Source: JAAYED01 sp040772225
GTDB lineage: Bacteria; Chloroflexota; Anaerolineae; UBA1429
NCBI GenBank assembly: GCA_040772225.1
Contig: JAXGYO010000002.1
Span: 1,798,001 to 1,862,000 of the forward strand
Reading direction: 5' to 3'
DNA: 64,000 nt
The notes beneath the pieces were generated by a model. The model was not told where the DNA came from. It was given only the letters and a program-made list of their open reading frames with translations, and ran no database searches. This document shows positions 15,699 through 25,383 of the stretch, one piece after another; the stretch's first letter is position 1, and every line of letters starts with the position of its first letter. Both the position numbers and the translations under genes were made by a program.

Positions 15699-15905
15699 CT
15701 AGTAGTTCCTCATCTGGTCCTTGAGGGTTGTCCGCCGGCTCTTGCGGCGCTTGGCCGCCTTCTTCCGCTTGGCGATCTGGCTCGGCTTTTCGTAGAAACG
15801 CCGGCGTCGCACCTCGGAGAGGATGCGGTCTTCCTGGACGGCCTTCTTAAAGCGCCTGAGTGCGCCTTCAAAGGACTCCCCTTGCTCAATAACGATACGG
15901 GCCAC
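15699..15905 (-). CDS. rpsU: 30S ribosomal protein S21
   Basis: 68 residues, starting from GTG (MARIVIEQGESFEGALRRFK) and strongly basic at the C-terminus (KRKKAAKRRKSRR), typical S21. It binds the small subunit near the anti-Shine-Dalgarno region. GGGGG lies 8 nt upstream of the GTG. First gene of a leftward operon through yqeY, pgpH and dgkA to the Wzz and kinase genes, from the promoter at 15974-16002. Confidence 0.96.
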   Translation of the reverse strand: MARIVIEQGESFEGALRRFKKAVQEDRILSEVRRRRFYEKPSQIAKRKKAAKRRKSRRTTLKDQMRNY

Positions 15906-15973
15906 GCTGTCAACCCCCTTTTTGCTCGGACTGTGTCTCTAGACACGTGAGCAATGCCCAAAAGGCACAAGCA

Positions 15974-16002
15974 ATTATAGGTGTGCTGTAATCAAGCGTC
16001 AA
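15974..16002 (-). promoter_or_regulatory. Promoter of rpsU operon
   Basis: TTGACG (15997-16002), 17-bp spacer, TATAAT (15974-15979) on the minus strand. Between it and rpsU a small palindrome (GTGTCT-CT-AGACAC, 15933-15946) sits in the leader and might be a regulatory hairpin. Confidence 0.75.
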
Positions 16003-16031
16003 GTTACACGTGGCCGGTCTGGCACAAAACA

Positions 16032-16060
16032 GCCGGCGCCGCCTGTCAGGGGGCGCCGGC
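16032..16060 (-). terminator. Terminator of eno
   Basis: GCCGGCGCC (16032-16040) pairs with GGCGCCGGC (16052-16060); on the minus strand the stem is followed by TGTTTTGT. Confidence 0.75.
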
Positions 16061-16077
16061 GATCTAGCCAGTGCGAT

Positions 16078-17361
16078 CTAGCGCGTGACGCGATAGGCCC
16101 GCATGCCGGCAAAGACGGCGTTGTCGCCCAACTCACCCTCAATGCGCAGCAAGCGGTTGTACTTGGCAACGCGATCGCTGCGAGCCGGGGCGCCGGTCTT
16201 GATCTGGCCGGTGTTTAGAGCGACGACGATATCCGCGATCGTGCTGTCTTCTGTCTCGCCCGAGCGGTGCGAGACGATGCTCGTCCAGCCCGCGCGATGG
16301 GCCATCTCAACCGCGGCGATCGCCTCGCTGAGGCTGCCGATCTGGTTGACTTTGCACAGCAGCGCGTTGGCCGCCCGTGTATCAATGGCCCTTTGCACCC
16401 GGGTCACATTGGTCACCAGCAGGTCATCGCCGACGACCTGGACTCTGTTCCCGATCCTGGCGACGAGCTTGCTCCAGCCTTCCCAGTCATCTTCGTCGAG
16501 AGGGTCTTCGAGCGAGATGATCGGATAGCGCTCCATCCAGTCGGCCCAGAAATCGACCATCTCGTCGCTGGAGAGCACGCGATCCTCGCGCGCCAGCACG
16601 TATTTGCCGTCCTTGTACAACTCACTGGCAGCAGGATCGAGGGCGATCCAGACGTCCTCACCGGGACGGAACCCTGCCTTCTCGATCGCCTCAAGGATCA
16701 CCTCGAGAGCCATCTCGTTTGTGTCCAGCGAAGGAGCAAAGCCGCCTTCGTCGCCCACGTTGGTGTTCATGCCCTTTTCAGAGAGCACGTTCTTCAGGCT
16801 GTGATAGATCTCTGCCCCCCAGCGGAGGCACTCGGAAAAGCTGGATGCCCCGGCCGGCATGACCATGAACTCTTGAAAGTCGGTGCTGTTCTTGGCATGG
16901 GCGCCGCCGTTCAGGATGTTCATCATCGGGACCGGCAGCACGTGGGCATTGACGCCGCCGATGTATCGGTAGAGAGGCAGTTCGACATCCAGCGCCGCGG
17001 CCTTGGCCGCCGCCAGAGATACGCCGAGGATGGCATTGGCGCCTAGTCGCCCTTTGTTCTCGGTGCCATCGATCTCGATCACTAGGCTGTCGATACCCAT
17101 CTGATCCGTGACGTCCATACCGATCAGTTCAGGGCCGAGCTCCTCGTTGACATTGTCCACGGCCTGCATGACGCCCTTGCCGTTAAAGCGCCGGGCGTCA
17201 CCATCACGCAGCTCTACCGCCTCATGGACGCCGGTAGAAGCGCCCGAAGGCACCGCCGCCACGCCCACCGATCCCAGCTCGGTGGTGATTTCGACTTCGA
17301 CTGTGGGGTTTCCACGCGAGTCAAGGATCTCCCTGGCCATCACGTTCGCTATTGCTGACAT
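16078..17361 (-). CDS. eno: Enolase
   Basis: 427 residues, normal length. Interconverts 2-phosphoglycerate and phosphoenolpyruvate in glycolysis. Seen: N-terminal REILDSRGNPTVEVE, the substrate loop SGASTGVHEAVELRD, magnesium ligands in SLEDPLDEDDW and VVGDDLLVTN, and the signature NALLCKVNQIGSLSEA followed by SHRSGETEDSTIAD. The start at 17361 has AGGAG upstream; the open frame extends 27 codons further without family similarity. It follows the acyl-CoA synthetase gene by 84 bp on the same strand. Confidence 0.97.
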   Translation of the reverse strand: MSAIANVMAREILDSRGNPTVEVEITTELGSVGVAAVPSGASTGVHEAVELRDGDARRFNGKGVMQAVDNVNEELGPELIGMDVTDQMGIDSLVIEIDGTENKGRLGANAILGVSLAAAKAAALDVELPLYRYIGGVNAHVLPVPMMNILNGGAHAKNSTDFQEFMVMPAGASSFSECLRWGAEIYHSLKNVLSEKGMNTNVGDEGGFAPSLDTNEMALEVILEAIEKAGFRPGEDVWIALDPAASELYKDGKYVLAREDRVLSSDEMVDFWADWMERYPIISLEDPLDEDDWEGWSKLVARIGNRVQVVGDDLLVTNVTRVQRAIDTRAANALLCKVNQIGSLSEAIAAVEMAHRAGWTSIVSHRSGETEDSTIADIVVALNTGQIKTGAPARSDRVAKYNRLLRIEGELGDNAVFAGMRAYRVTR

Positions 17362-17445
17362 GTTCCATCTCCTTTTGCCTGTGCGCGGTCCATCGCGCCG
17401 GCGGGTACTCGAACAAATGACGATCTGGGGCCAGCGCCCCAAAGG

Positions 17446-19542
17446 TCAGGCTGGTGTGAGAATCAGGCGCATATCCACAGCCACGGCGCCTGCTCCCTTG
17501 TCGCGCACGAGCAAGGGGTTGATGTCCATCTCGGCGATCTCGGGCCAGTCGTTGACCATCTGGGAAACGCGCATCAGCGTGTCCACGATGGCATCGATAT
17601 CCGCAGGGGCCTGTCCGCGGACACCCGTCAGCAGTTTGTACGAACGAATCTCTTCGACCATTTCCTCTGCTTGCAGACGGGTCATCGGGGCCACACGAAA
17701 AGCGACATCGCGCAGCACTTCGACATAGATGCCGCCCAGGCCGAACATCACCAGCGGCCCAAACTGGGGGTCGCGGTTCATACCGATGATGACCTCACGG
17801 GCATTGGTGACCATCTCCTGAACCTGGGCGCCCCAGATAGTGGCGTTGGGCACATGCTGCTTGGCCCTCGCGATCAGCGTGTCAAAAGCCTCACGCACCT
17901 CGGCCTCATTGGAGACGCCGACGATGATGCCGCCCACATCGGACTTGTGCAGGATATCCGGAGATGCGATCTTCATCACGACGGGATAGCCGATCTCTTG
18001 GCAAAAGGCCACGGCCTCGTCGGGGGTCGCAAAGACGTCTGACTTGGGTGTGGTGATGCCATAGGCCTTGAGTATGTCCTGGGCCTCGGCATCTCCGATT
18101 CCCGTGCGTCCCTCTTTGCGGGCCCGCTCAAATACCTTGGCGACGGCCTCTCGGTCGATCTCAAAGCTCTCGGTTACGGCATCTGGCCGGTCCAGGAACT
18201 GGCGGTAGGTCCACATGGCACCAAAGGCGTTGACCGCGCGCTCGGGAAAGTGATAGTTGGGCACCCGGTTCTTGGCGAGGATATCGATGCCCGCCATGGC
18301 TTCCTGCTTGCCCATCCAGCAGCCCAGGATCGGCTTGCTTGCGCGGCTGCAGACATCAACAACGCCGCGGGCCGTCTCAACAATCTCCGTCGACGTCTGC
18401 GGCGTCACGATCACCAGGGCGCCATCCACGTTGTCGTCGGCCAGTACGGCTTCCAGCGCCATCATGTAGCGATCGCTGCGTGCGTCGCCCAGCACGTCTA
18501 CGGGGTTGTGTGCGCTGGCGGCTGCCGGCAACTGGCTTTCGAGGTAAGCCTGCGTCTCCGCAGAAAGCGAAGCCAGAGCCAGCCCATTGAGCTCCAGGGC
18601 GTCGGTAGCCATGACGCCAGGGCCGCCGGCGTTGGTTACGATCGCGATACGCTTGCCTTTGAGTAGCGGCTGGTAGGCAAAGGCCGTAGAAAAATCGAAT
18701 AGCTCCTCTACCGTCTCAGCACGGATGACACCCGCCTGCTTGAATCCTGCGCTGTAGGCGGCGTCCGCGCCCGCCAGGCTTCCCGTGTGCGAAGAGACAG
18801 CGCGTGAACCCATGGCCGTGCGGCCCGACTTGACCGCGATGATGGGCATGTTGCCCGCGGTCTTGCGCGCCTGGCTGATAAACTCGGCGCCATCGCGAAG
18901 GCCCTCGATATAGGCGATGATGACGTTCGTGCGGTCATCGTCGCCCCATGCCTCCAGGAGCGTGACCTCATCGACGTCGGACTTGTTTCCCAGGCTGACA
19001 AAGTGCGAAAAGCCGATCGTCTCGGCCAGAGCATAGTCGAGGATGGCGGTGCAGAGCGCACCGGACTGTGACATGAACGCGATAGAGCCGGACTTGGGCG
19101 TGCCTGCGGCAAAGGACACATTCATGGGGACAAAGGTATCGATGATACCCAGACAGTTGGGGCCAATGATGCGAATGCCATACTCTTTGGCAACCGCCAA
19201 GAGCTCTTTTTCGCGAGCGACGCCCTCGGGTCCTGCTTCTCGGAAGCCTGCCGTGATGATGACGGCACCCTTGACGCCCTTTTCACCACACTCCCGCAGG
19301 ACACCCACCACTGCCCGCGAGGGGATCATGATGACCACCATGTCTATTGGGCCCGGCGTGTCCAGCACAGATTTGTAGACCTTGAGCCCCAGGATCTCTT
19401 CTGCGGAAGGATTCACCGGGTAGATCGCCCCGGGAAATCCGCTGCTCACAAGATTCGCCAGCACCTGATATCCCAGCTTACTGGAATCGGCTGAGGCACC
19501 AATGATCGCGATCGCTTTGGGGTCAAAAAACATGTCCAGCAT
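17446..19542 (-). CDS. Acetate--CoA ligase (ADP-forming), fused alpha-beta subunits
   Basis: 698 residues. Order: CoA-binding Rossmann domain (about 5-130, IAIIGASADSSKLGY), succinyl-CoA-ligase-like domains with the phosphohistidine region SSHTGSLAGADAAY, and a C-terminal ATP-grasp domain (about 470-695, GYPVVMKIASPDILHKSDVGG). This is the NDP-forming acyl-CoA synthetase, which makes ATP from acetyl-CoA or related thioesters in fermenters. No acetyltransferase domain is attached, unlike Pat/YfiQ proteins. The start at 19542 has GGAGGG upstream. The gene diverges from the AMP-forming synthetase at 19904, suggesting opposite directions of acetate flux. Confidence 0.9.
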   Translation of the reverse strand: MLDMFFDPKAIAIIGASADSSKLGYQVLANLVSSGFPGAIYPVNPSAEEILGLKVYKSVLDTPGPIDMVVIMIPSRAVVGVLRECGEKGVKGAVIITAGFREAGPEGVAREKELLAVAKEYGIRIIGPNCLGIIDTFVPMNVSFAAGTPKSGSIAFMSQSGALCTAILDYALAETIGFSHFVSLGNKSDVDEVTLLEAWGDDDRTNVIIAYIEGLRDGAEFISQARKTAGNMPIIAVKSGRTAMGSRAVSSHTGSLAGADAAYSAGFKQAGVIRAETVEELFDFSTAFAYQPLLKGKRIAIVTNAGGPGVMATDALELNGLALASLSAETQAYLESQLPAAASAHNPVDVLGDARSDRYMMALEAVLADDNVDGALVIVTPQTSTEIVETARGVVDVCSRASKPILGCWMGKQEAMAGIDILAKNRVPNYHFPERAVNAFGAMWTYRQFLDRPDAVTESFEIDREAVAKVFERARKEGRTGIGDAEAQDILKAYGITTPKSDVFATPDEAVAFCQEIGYPVVMKIASPDILHKSDVGGIIVGVSNEAEVREAFDTLIARAKQHVPNATIWGAQVQEMVTNAREVIIGMNRDPQFGPLVMFGLGGIYVEVLRDVAFRVAPMTRLQAEEMVEEIRSYKLLTGVRGQAPADIDAIVDTLMRVSQMVNDWPEIAEMDINPLLVRDKGAGAVAVDMRLILTPA

Positions 19543-19581
19543 GGACTCGCCCTCCATATAGGCACACAGTATTTTATGCCA

Positions 19582-19610
19582 ATCATAGTCCCTTGTTGGG
19601 GGCGCGCCAA
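19582..19610 (-). promoter_or_regulatory. Probable promoter of the ADP-forming synthetase
   Basis: TTGGCG (19605-19610), 17-bp spacer, TATGAT (19582-19587) on the minus strand. The -35 is imperfect. Confidence 0.5.
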
Positions 19611-19643
19611 ACCTCCAACAGAACGGCACCGGGAGACCGGAGA

Positions 19644-19657
19644 TTGCGTCCACGCAA
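19644..19657. promoter_or_regulatory. Palindromic operator candidate between the two acetyl-CoA synthetase genes
   Basis: TTGCGT-CC-ACGCAA, a perfect 6+6 inverted repeat with a 2-bp centre, lying between the divergent promoters at 19582-19610 and 19701-19729. The whole 361-bp divergent gap (19543-19903) otherwise holds only these promoters and an acs leader of about 170 nt. Confidence 0.45.
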
Positions 19658-19700
19658 CCTGGTTACAGGTGAAAGGCTTTCGCCGCTCGACCGTTATCGC

Positions 19701-19729
19701 TTGACACAGTCATTTGTTGCTGATAAAGT
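19701..19729 (+). promoter_or_regulatory. Promoter of acs
   Basis: TTGACA (19701-19706), 17-bp spacer, TAAAGT (19724-19729). It predicts a leader of about 170 nt before the ATG at 19904, containing a weak hairpin GCTCAA/TTGAGC (19802-19819). Confidence 0.6.
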
Positions 19730-19903
19730 GTGTGTGGTCTGAATCGCTCAAGGTCATTGGTTGGCGCCCGTATCGAAAGTAAACGAAAATCACGCCGCCT
19801 CGCTCAATTCCTCTTGAGCATGTTCCCACTACACGCCATGAGTGGTTCGGCCTCGTGCAAAATGGTTCGCGTTCCGATCAAGTATCAGACAAGGAGTCCA
19901 GGA

Positions 19904-21865
<1,962 letters not shown>

Positions 21866-21876
21866 CCGTCTCTTTT

Positions 21877-21918
21877 GGGCGCACTCGTGACATAAAACGC
21901 ACGAGTGCGCCCTTTTTT
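21877..21918 (+). terminator. Terminator of acs
   Basis: 13-bp perfect stem (21877-21889 with 21900-21912), 10-nt loop, then six T (21913-21918). Confidence 0.92.
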
Positions 21919-21953
21919 GTTGGCAGTGTCAGGACTATTCATGGAGGCGAAGG

Positions 21954-23240
21954 ATGTCGCAGAACGTCGAAACAAAGGTGGCCAATCGCTGGCTGGTGGT
22001 GGTGGGTGCAGTGATCATCCAGCTCTGTCTGGGCGCGATCTATGCATGGAGTGTGTTTACACCCTACCTGATTGAGGCTCCATTCAGCTTCACCAAGACG
22101 CAAACGCAGGTGATCTTTTCCGTATCGTTGGCAAGCTTTGCCGTGACCATGATTCTGGCAGGACGCTGGCAGGCTCGGTCCGGGCCCCGTATCGTTGCGT
22201 TCACAGGAGGCCTGGTACTCGGCGCAGGCTATTTGCTGGCGGGGCTGCTGAAGGATGCCCTGTTTGGACACTATGTGAATCAGATCCTCTTTGTCGGACT
22301 CGTCGCCGGGATCGGCATCGGGCTCGCCTATGTGTGTCCCATCGCTGTTGGCATGCGCTGGTTTCCGGATAAGAAGGGCCTGATCACCGGCCTGGCCGTC
22401 GCAGGCTTTGGATTTGGCGCGTTGATCTGGATGCAGCTGGCTGGCGAATTTGGCGGTCTGCTCGAGTCCATCGGCGTCTCCGGGGTGTTCACGCTCTATG
22501 GCGCTATCTTTGCCATCGCAGTGAGCATTGGGTCCATCTGGATGGTCAATCCGCCGGCGGGCTGGTTGCCAGCGGGTTGGTCCCCTGTGGCCGCGTCGGG
22601 GAGCAAGACTGCTTCGGTGATGGCCATGCGCCCGAGGGAGATGCTGCGCACGCCGCAGTTCTATGCGATCTGGGTGATGTTTATCTTTAGTGCCATGGCC
22701 GGCCTGCTGGTCATCGGTAACATCAAGCTATTCGGCATCGAGCGCCTGCAAGAGGCGGGCCGTTCCGCCGAGGAGGCCAGCGTCATCGCGGGGATCGCCA
22801 TGGCCGTCTTTTACTCCCTCGCGAATGGCGTAGGTCGTATCGTATGGGGCATCATGTCCGACCGCATCGGCCGTCAGAAGTCACTGATCATCATGTGCCT
22901 GACCCAGGGGATCATTATGATCCTTTTCTACTGGATGGGCACCTCCACAGCCCTGCTCTATCTGGGCACACTGATCATTGGCTTTAACTTTGGTGGCAAC
23001 TTTGCGTTGTTCCCCACAGAGACGGGTGACCTCTTTGGTGCAGAGCATGTGGGCGAGAACTATGGCTGGGTGTTCACGGCCTATGGGATCGGCGGGATCC
23101 TTGGGCCGATCATGGCCGCAGGGTTCCGGGATGCCTTCCAGAACTGGATGGCGGGATTTGTCGTTGCGGGCGTAGCGTGCCTGGTCGCGGCCTATATCGG
23201 CACGCGCCTGCGTCCGCCCGTCGTGCAGGAGAGCGTTTAG
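21954..23240 (+). CDS. MFS transporter, oxalate:formate antiporter (OFA) family
   Basis: 428 residues, about twelve membrane helices. The N-terminal LGAIYAWSVFTPYL and the following GR..D-type loop region resemble OxlT and other OFA carriers; the family moves small carboxylates such as oxalate, formate, lactate or pyruvate. The exact substrate cannot be read from sequence. Its place between acs and a CoA-transferase gene suggests a monocarboxylate used through acyl-CoA chemistry. Start at 21954, with GGAGGCGAAGG upstream. Confidence 0.85.
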   Translation: MSQNVETKVANRWLVVVGAVIIQLCLGAIYAWSVFTPYLIEAPFSFTKTQTQVIFSVSLASFAVTMILAGRWQARSGPRIVAFTGGLVLGAGYLLAGLLKDALFGHYVNQILFVGLVAGIGIGLAYVCPIAVGMRWFPDKKGLITGLAVAGFGFGALIWMQLAGEFGGLLESIGVSGVFTLYGAIFAIAVSIGSIWMVNPPAGWLPAGWSPVAASGSKTASVMAMRPREMLRTPQFYAIWVMFIFSAMAGLLVIGNIKLFGIERLQEAGRSAEEASVIAGIAMAVFYSLANGVGRIVWGIMSDRIGRQKSLIIMCLTQGIIMILFYWMGTSTALLYLGTLIIGFNFGGNFALFPTETGDLFGAEHVGENYGWVFTAYGIGGILGPIMAAGFRDAFQNWMAGFVVAGVACLVAAYIGTRLRPPVVQESV

Positions 23241-23283
23241 GCTCACACCGCACGCCCCCGGGGCGGTACATGCTAGACATTGC

Positions 23284-23399
23284 GAATGCTCTCCCTCTCT
23301 GGTACACTTGAGCCAGGGTGCACGGCGCCCAGGCCCTGATCGGGGGGAGAGCATTCTGCTGTGTAGGCTGCCCCTCAACCTTGAGAATCAAGCGCAGCC
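23284..23399 (+). promoter_or_regulatory. Strongly structured leader upstream of the CoA-transferase/GNAT gene
   Basis: GAATGCTCTCCC (23284-23295) is exactly complementary to GGGAGAGCATTC (23345-23356), 49 nt apart. The interval can fold further (CTGG/CCAG and GGGTGC/GCGCCC). A second hairpin follows: GGCTGC (23366-23371) with GCAGCC (23394-23399), containing CTTGA-GAA-TCAAG. A promoter-like TTGCGA (23280-23285), 17 bp, TACACT (23303-23308) overlaps the left arm, so the 12-bp arms could instead be two operators flanking a promoter. Confidence 0.5.
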
Positions 23400-23433
23400 C
23401 TAGTGCGTGGCTATCAGAAAAGGAGATGGCCCT

Positions 23434-25323
23434 ATGCCAGTGGTAAGTAACTGGATCAAGAACTATTCCAGCCGGCGTATGAGCGCCCGGGAGGCTCTGG
23501 GCAAGATCCATAGCGGCAGCCGGGTATTTCTGAGCCCCGGTTGTGCTGAACCGCAGCATCTCCTGGAGACACTGGTCGAGCTCGGCGGTAAAGAGCGCAC
23601 ACTGAACGACGTCGAGATCGTTCACATGCTCACCATCGGGTCCGCGCCTCACGCGAGCAAGCGCTACGACCAGCACTTTAGGCACAACTCGCTGTTCGTG
23701 GGGCCAGGGGTGCGCTCGGCCGTCTATGAGGGGCTCGCTGACTATACGCCCATCTTTCTCTCAGAGATCCCCGAGCTGTTCCGCAGTGGGCGCATGCCGC
23801 TGGATGTGGCCCTGATACAGGTCACCCCGCCCGACCGCTTTGGTTTCTGCTCCCTGGGCGTCTCTGTGGAGGCCGTGCGCGCGGCAGCCGAGGCCGCCGA
23901 TCTGGTGATTGCGCAGGTTAATCCGCAGATGCCGCGCACGCTGGGCGACAGCTTTATCCACGTCGAGGACATTGACGTGATTGTCGAGCATGAGGAGCCG
24001 ATCCTCGAGTTGCCATCCGCCGAGCCGGATGACACCTCGTTGGCCATCGCGCGGCATGTGACGCGTCTGGTCGAAAATGGCTCGACAATTCAGGTGGGCA
24101 TCGGCAAGATCCCCAACGCCGTGCTGTATGGGCTCGCAGAGAAGCGGGATCTCGGCGTCCACACCGAGATGTTCTCAGATGGGCTCATCGACCTCATCGA
24201 GTCAGGTGTTGTCAATAACACACGGAAAACATTCCACCCCGGCAAGGTCCTGGCCACGTTCTGCGTCGGCACGCGCCGGCTGTATGACTATGTCGACAAC
24301 AACCCGATGTTTGAGTTTCGCGCCGTAGACTATAACTCATCACCCGTCAACATCGCCCGTAACCATCGCATGGTGGCTATCAACACCGCGATCCAGGTTG
24401 ACATGACCGGGCAGGTCTGCGCCGATTCGCTGGGATATCGCATCTATAGCGGCATCGGCGGTCAGGCAGACTTTATGCGGGGCGCTGCACTTGCACCCGG
24501 GGGGCGGCCGATCATCGCGCTACCTTCCACGGCGCGTGGCGGGTCCGTCTCGCGCATCGTCCCGCATCTGGATGAGGGCGCCGGGGTTGTTACTACCCGA
24601 GGCGACGTACACTATATCGTGACGGAATACGGCGTGGCCTACCTGCACGGCAAGAGCCTGCGCGAGCGGGCCACCGCGCTGATTCAGATCGCCCATCCCA
24701 AGTTCCGTGAGTGGCTGACCCAGCAGGCAAAGGAAAACCGCTACATACCTCAGGAACAGGTTGGCGTCATCGAGGGCGTGTACCCTGTCGAGTTGGAGCA
24801 TACCGCGCAATTCGATGGGTTGGAGTTGTTCTTCAGGCCTGTCAAGGCCAGCGATGAGAGACTCTTCCAGGAGTACCTGTACGATCTCTCCGAGCGGTCG
24901 GCATACCTTCGCTTTTTCGAACGGCGCAAGGCGTTTCCAAGGGAACTGGCGCAGTCGCTGGTAGCTGTGGATTACTCGGAGAATCTGGGCATCGTCGCTA
25001 CCCTTGGCACCGCGGATACCGATCCGATCGTGGCAGCCGGCCACTGGATGCTGGATACCAACGAGAATATGGCCGAAGTCGCATTCTCCGTCGCGGACCG
25101 TTTCCAGCGCCGAGGTATCGGCGAGCACATGTTCCGCTTGCTGGTCCGTCTGGCTCGGGAGCAGGGCATTCGGGGCTTTAAGGCAACTGTCATTGCCCAG
25201 AATACCGGCATGCGCCGCATCTTTGAAAAGAGTGGCTATGTCCTCCATACAGCTTATGACGCCGGGGTCATCACGCTCTGGTTCCGTTTCGACGAGCCCG
25301 TCGAAGGCGTCCGGCGTAACTAG
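23434..25323 (+). CDS. Acetyl-CoA hydrolase/CoA-transferase fused to a GNAT acetyltransferase domain
   Basis: 629 residues. Residues about 10-435 are a family I CoA-transferase (acetyl-CoA hydrolase/4-hydroxybutyrate CoA-transferase type) with catalytic Glu245 in VHTEMFSDG and the C-terminal motif SGIGGQADF. Residues about 465-620 are a GNAT domain with the acetyl-CoA loop RFQRRGIGEHM and NTGMRRIFEKSGY. The family hydrolyses or transfers acyl-CoA; the attached GNAT could acetylate a protein such as Acs (inference). The start at 23434 has AAGGAG upstream. It may be cotranscribed with the BioD-like gene 60 bp downstream. Confidence 0.88.
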   Translation: MPVVSNWIKNYSSRRMSAREALGKIHSGSRVFLSPGCAEPQHLLETLVELGGKERTLNDVEIVHMLTIGSAPHASKRYDQHFRHNSLFVGPGVRSAVYEGLADYTPIFLSEIPELFRSGRMPLDVALIQVTPPDRFGFCSLGVSVEAVRAAAEAADLVIAQVNPQMPRTLGDSFIHVEDIDVIVEHEEPILELPSAEPDDTSLAIARHVTRLVENGSTIQVGIGKIPNAVLYGLAEKRDLGVHTEMFSDGLIDLIESGVVNNTRKTFHPGKVLATFCVGTRRLYDYVDNNPMFEFRAVDYNSSPVNIARNHRMVAINTAIQVDMTGQVCADSLGYRIYSGIGGQADFMRGAALAPGGRPIIALPSTARGGSVSRIVPHLDEGAGVVTTRGDVHYIVTEYGVAYLHGKSLRERATALIQIAHPKFREWLTQQAKENRYIPQEQVGVIEGVYPVELEHTAQFDGLELFFRPVKASDERLFQEYLYDLSERSAYLRFFERRKAFPRELAQSLVAVDYSENLGIVATLGTADTDPIVAAGHWMLDTNENMAEVAFSVADRFQRRGIGEHMFRLLVRLAREQGIRGFKATVIAQNTGMRRIFEKSGYVLHTAYDAGVITLWFRFDEPVEGVRRN

Positions 25324-25383
25324 TCCCGGACCAGGGACGACATCTTGTCACCTCTTGGCAGTGGCCAGCATTAGGAGAAAGCA

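Noticed and set aside
17976..19121. Several 60-140-codon frames inside the ADP-forming synthetase gene
   Set aside because: They are alternative-frame shadows on the same strand with no ribosome sites and Ser/Arg/Pro-rich translations typical of GC-rich shadows.
23284..23356. A tRNA-sized (73-nt) folded segment
   Set aside because: The closing stem is 12 bp, not 7, and there are no recognisable D, anticodon or T arms and no CCA-type end.
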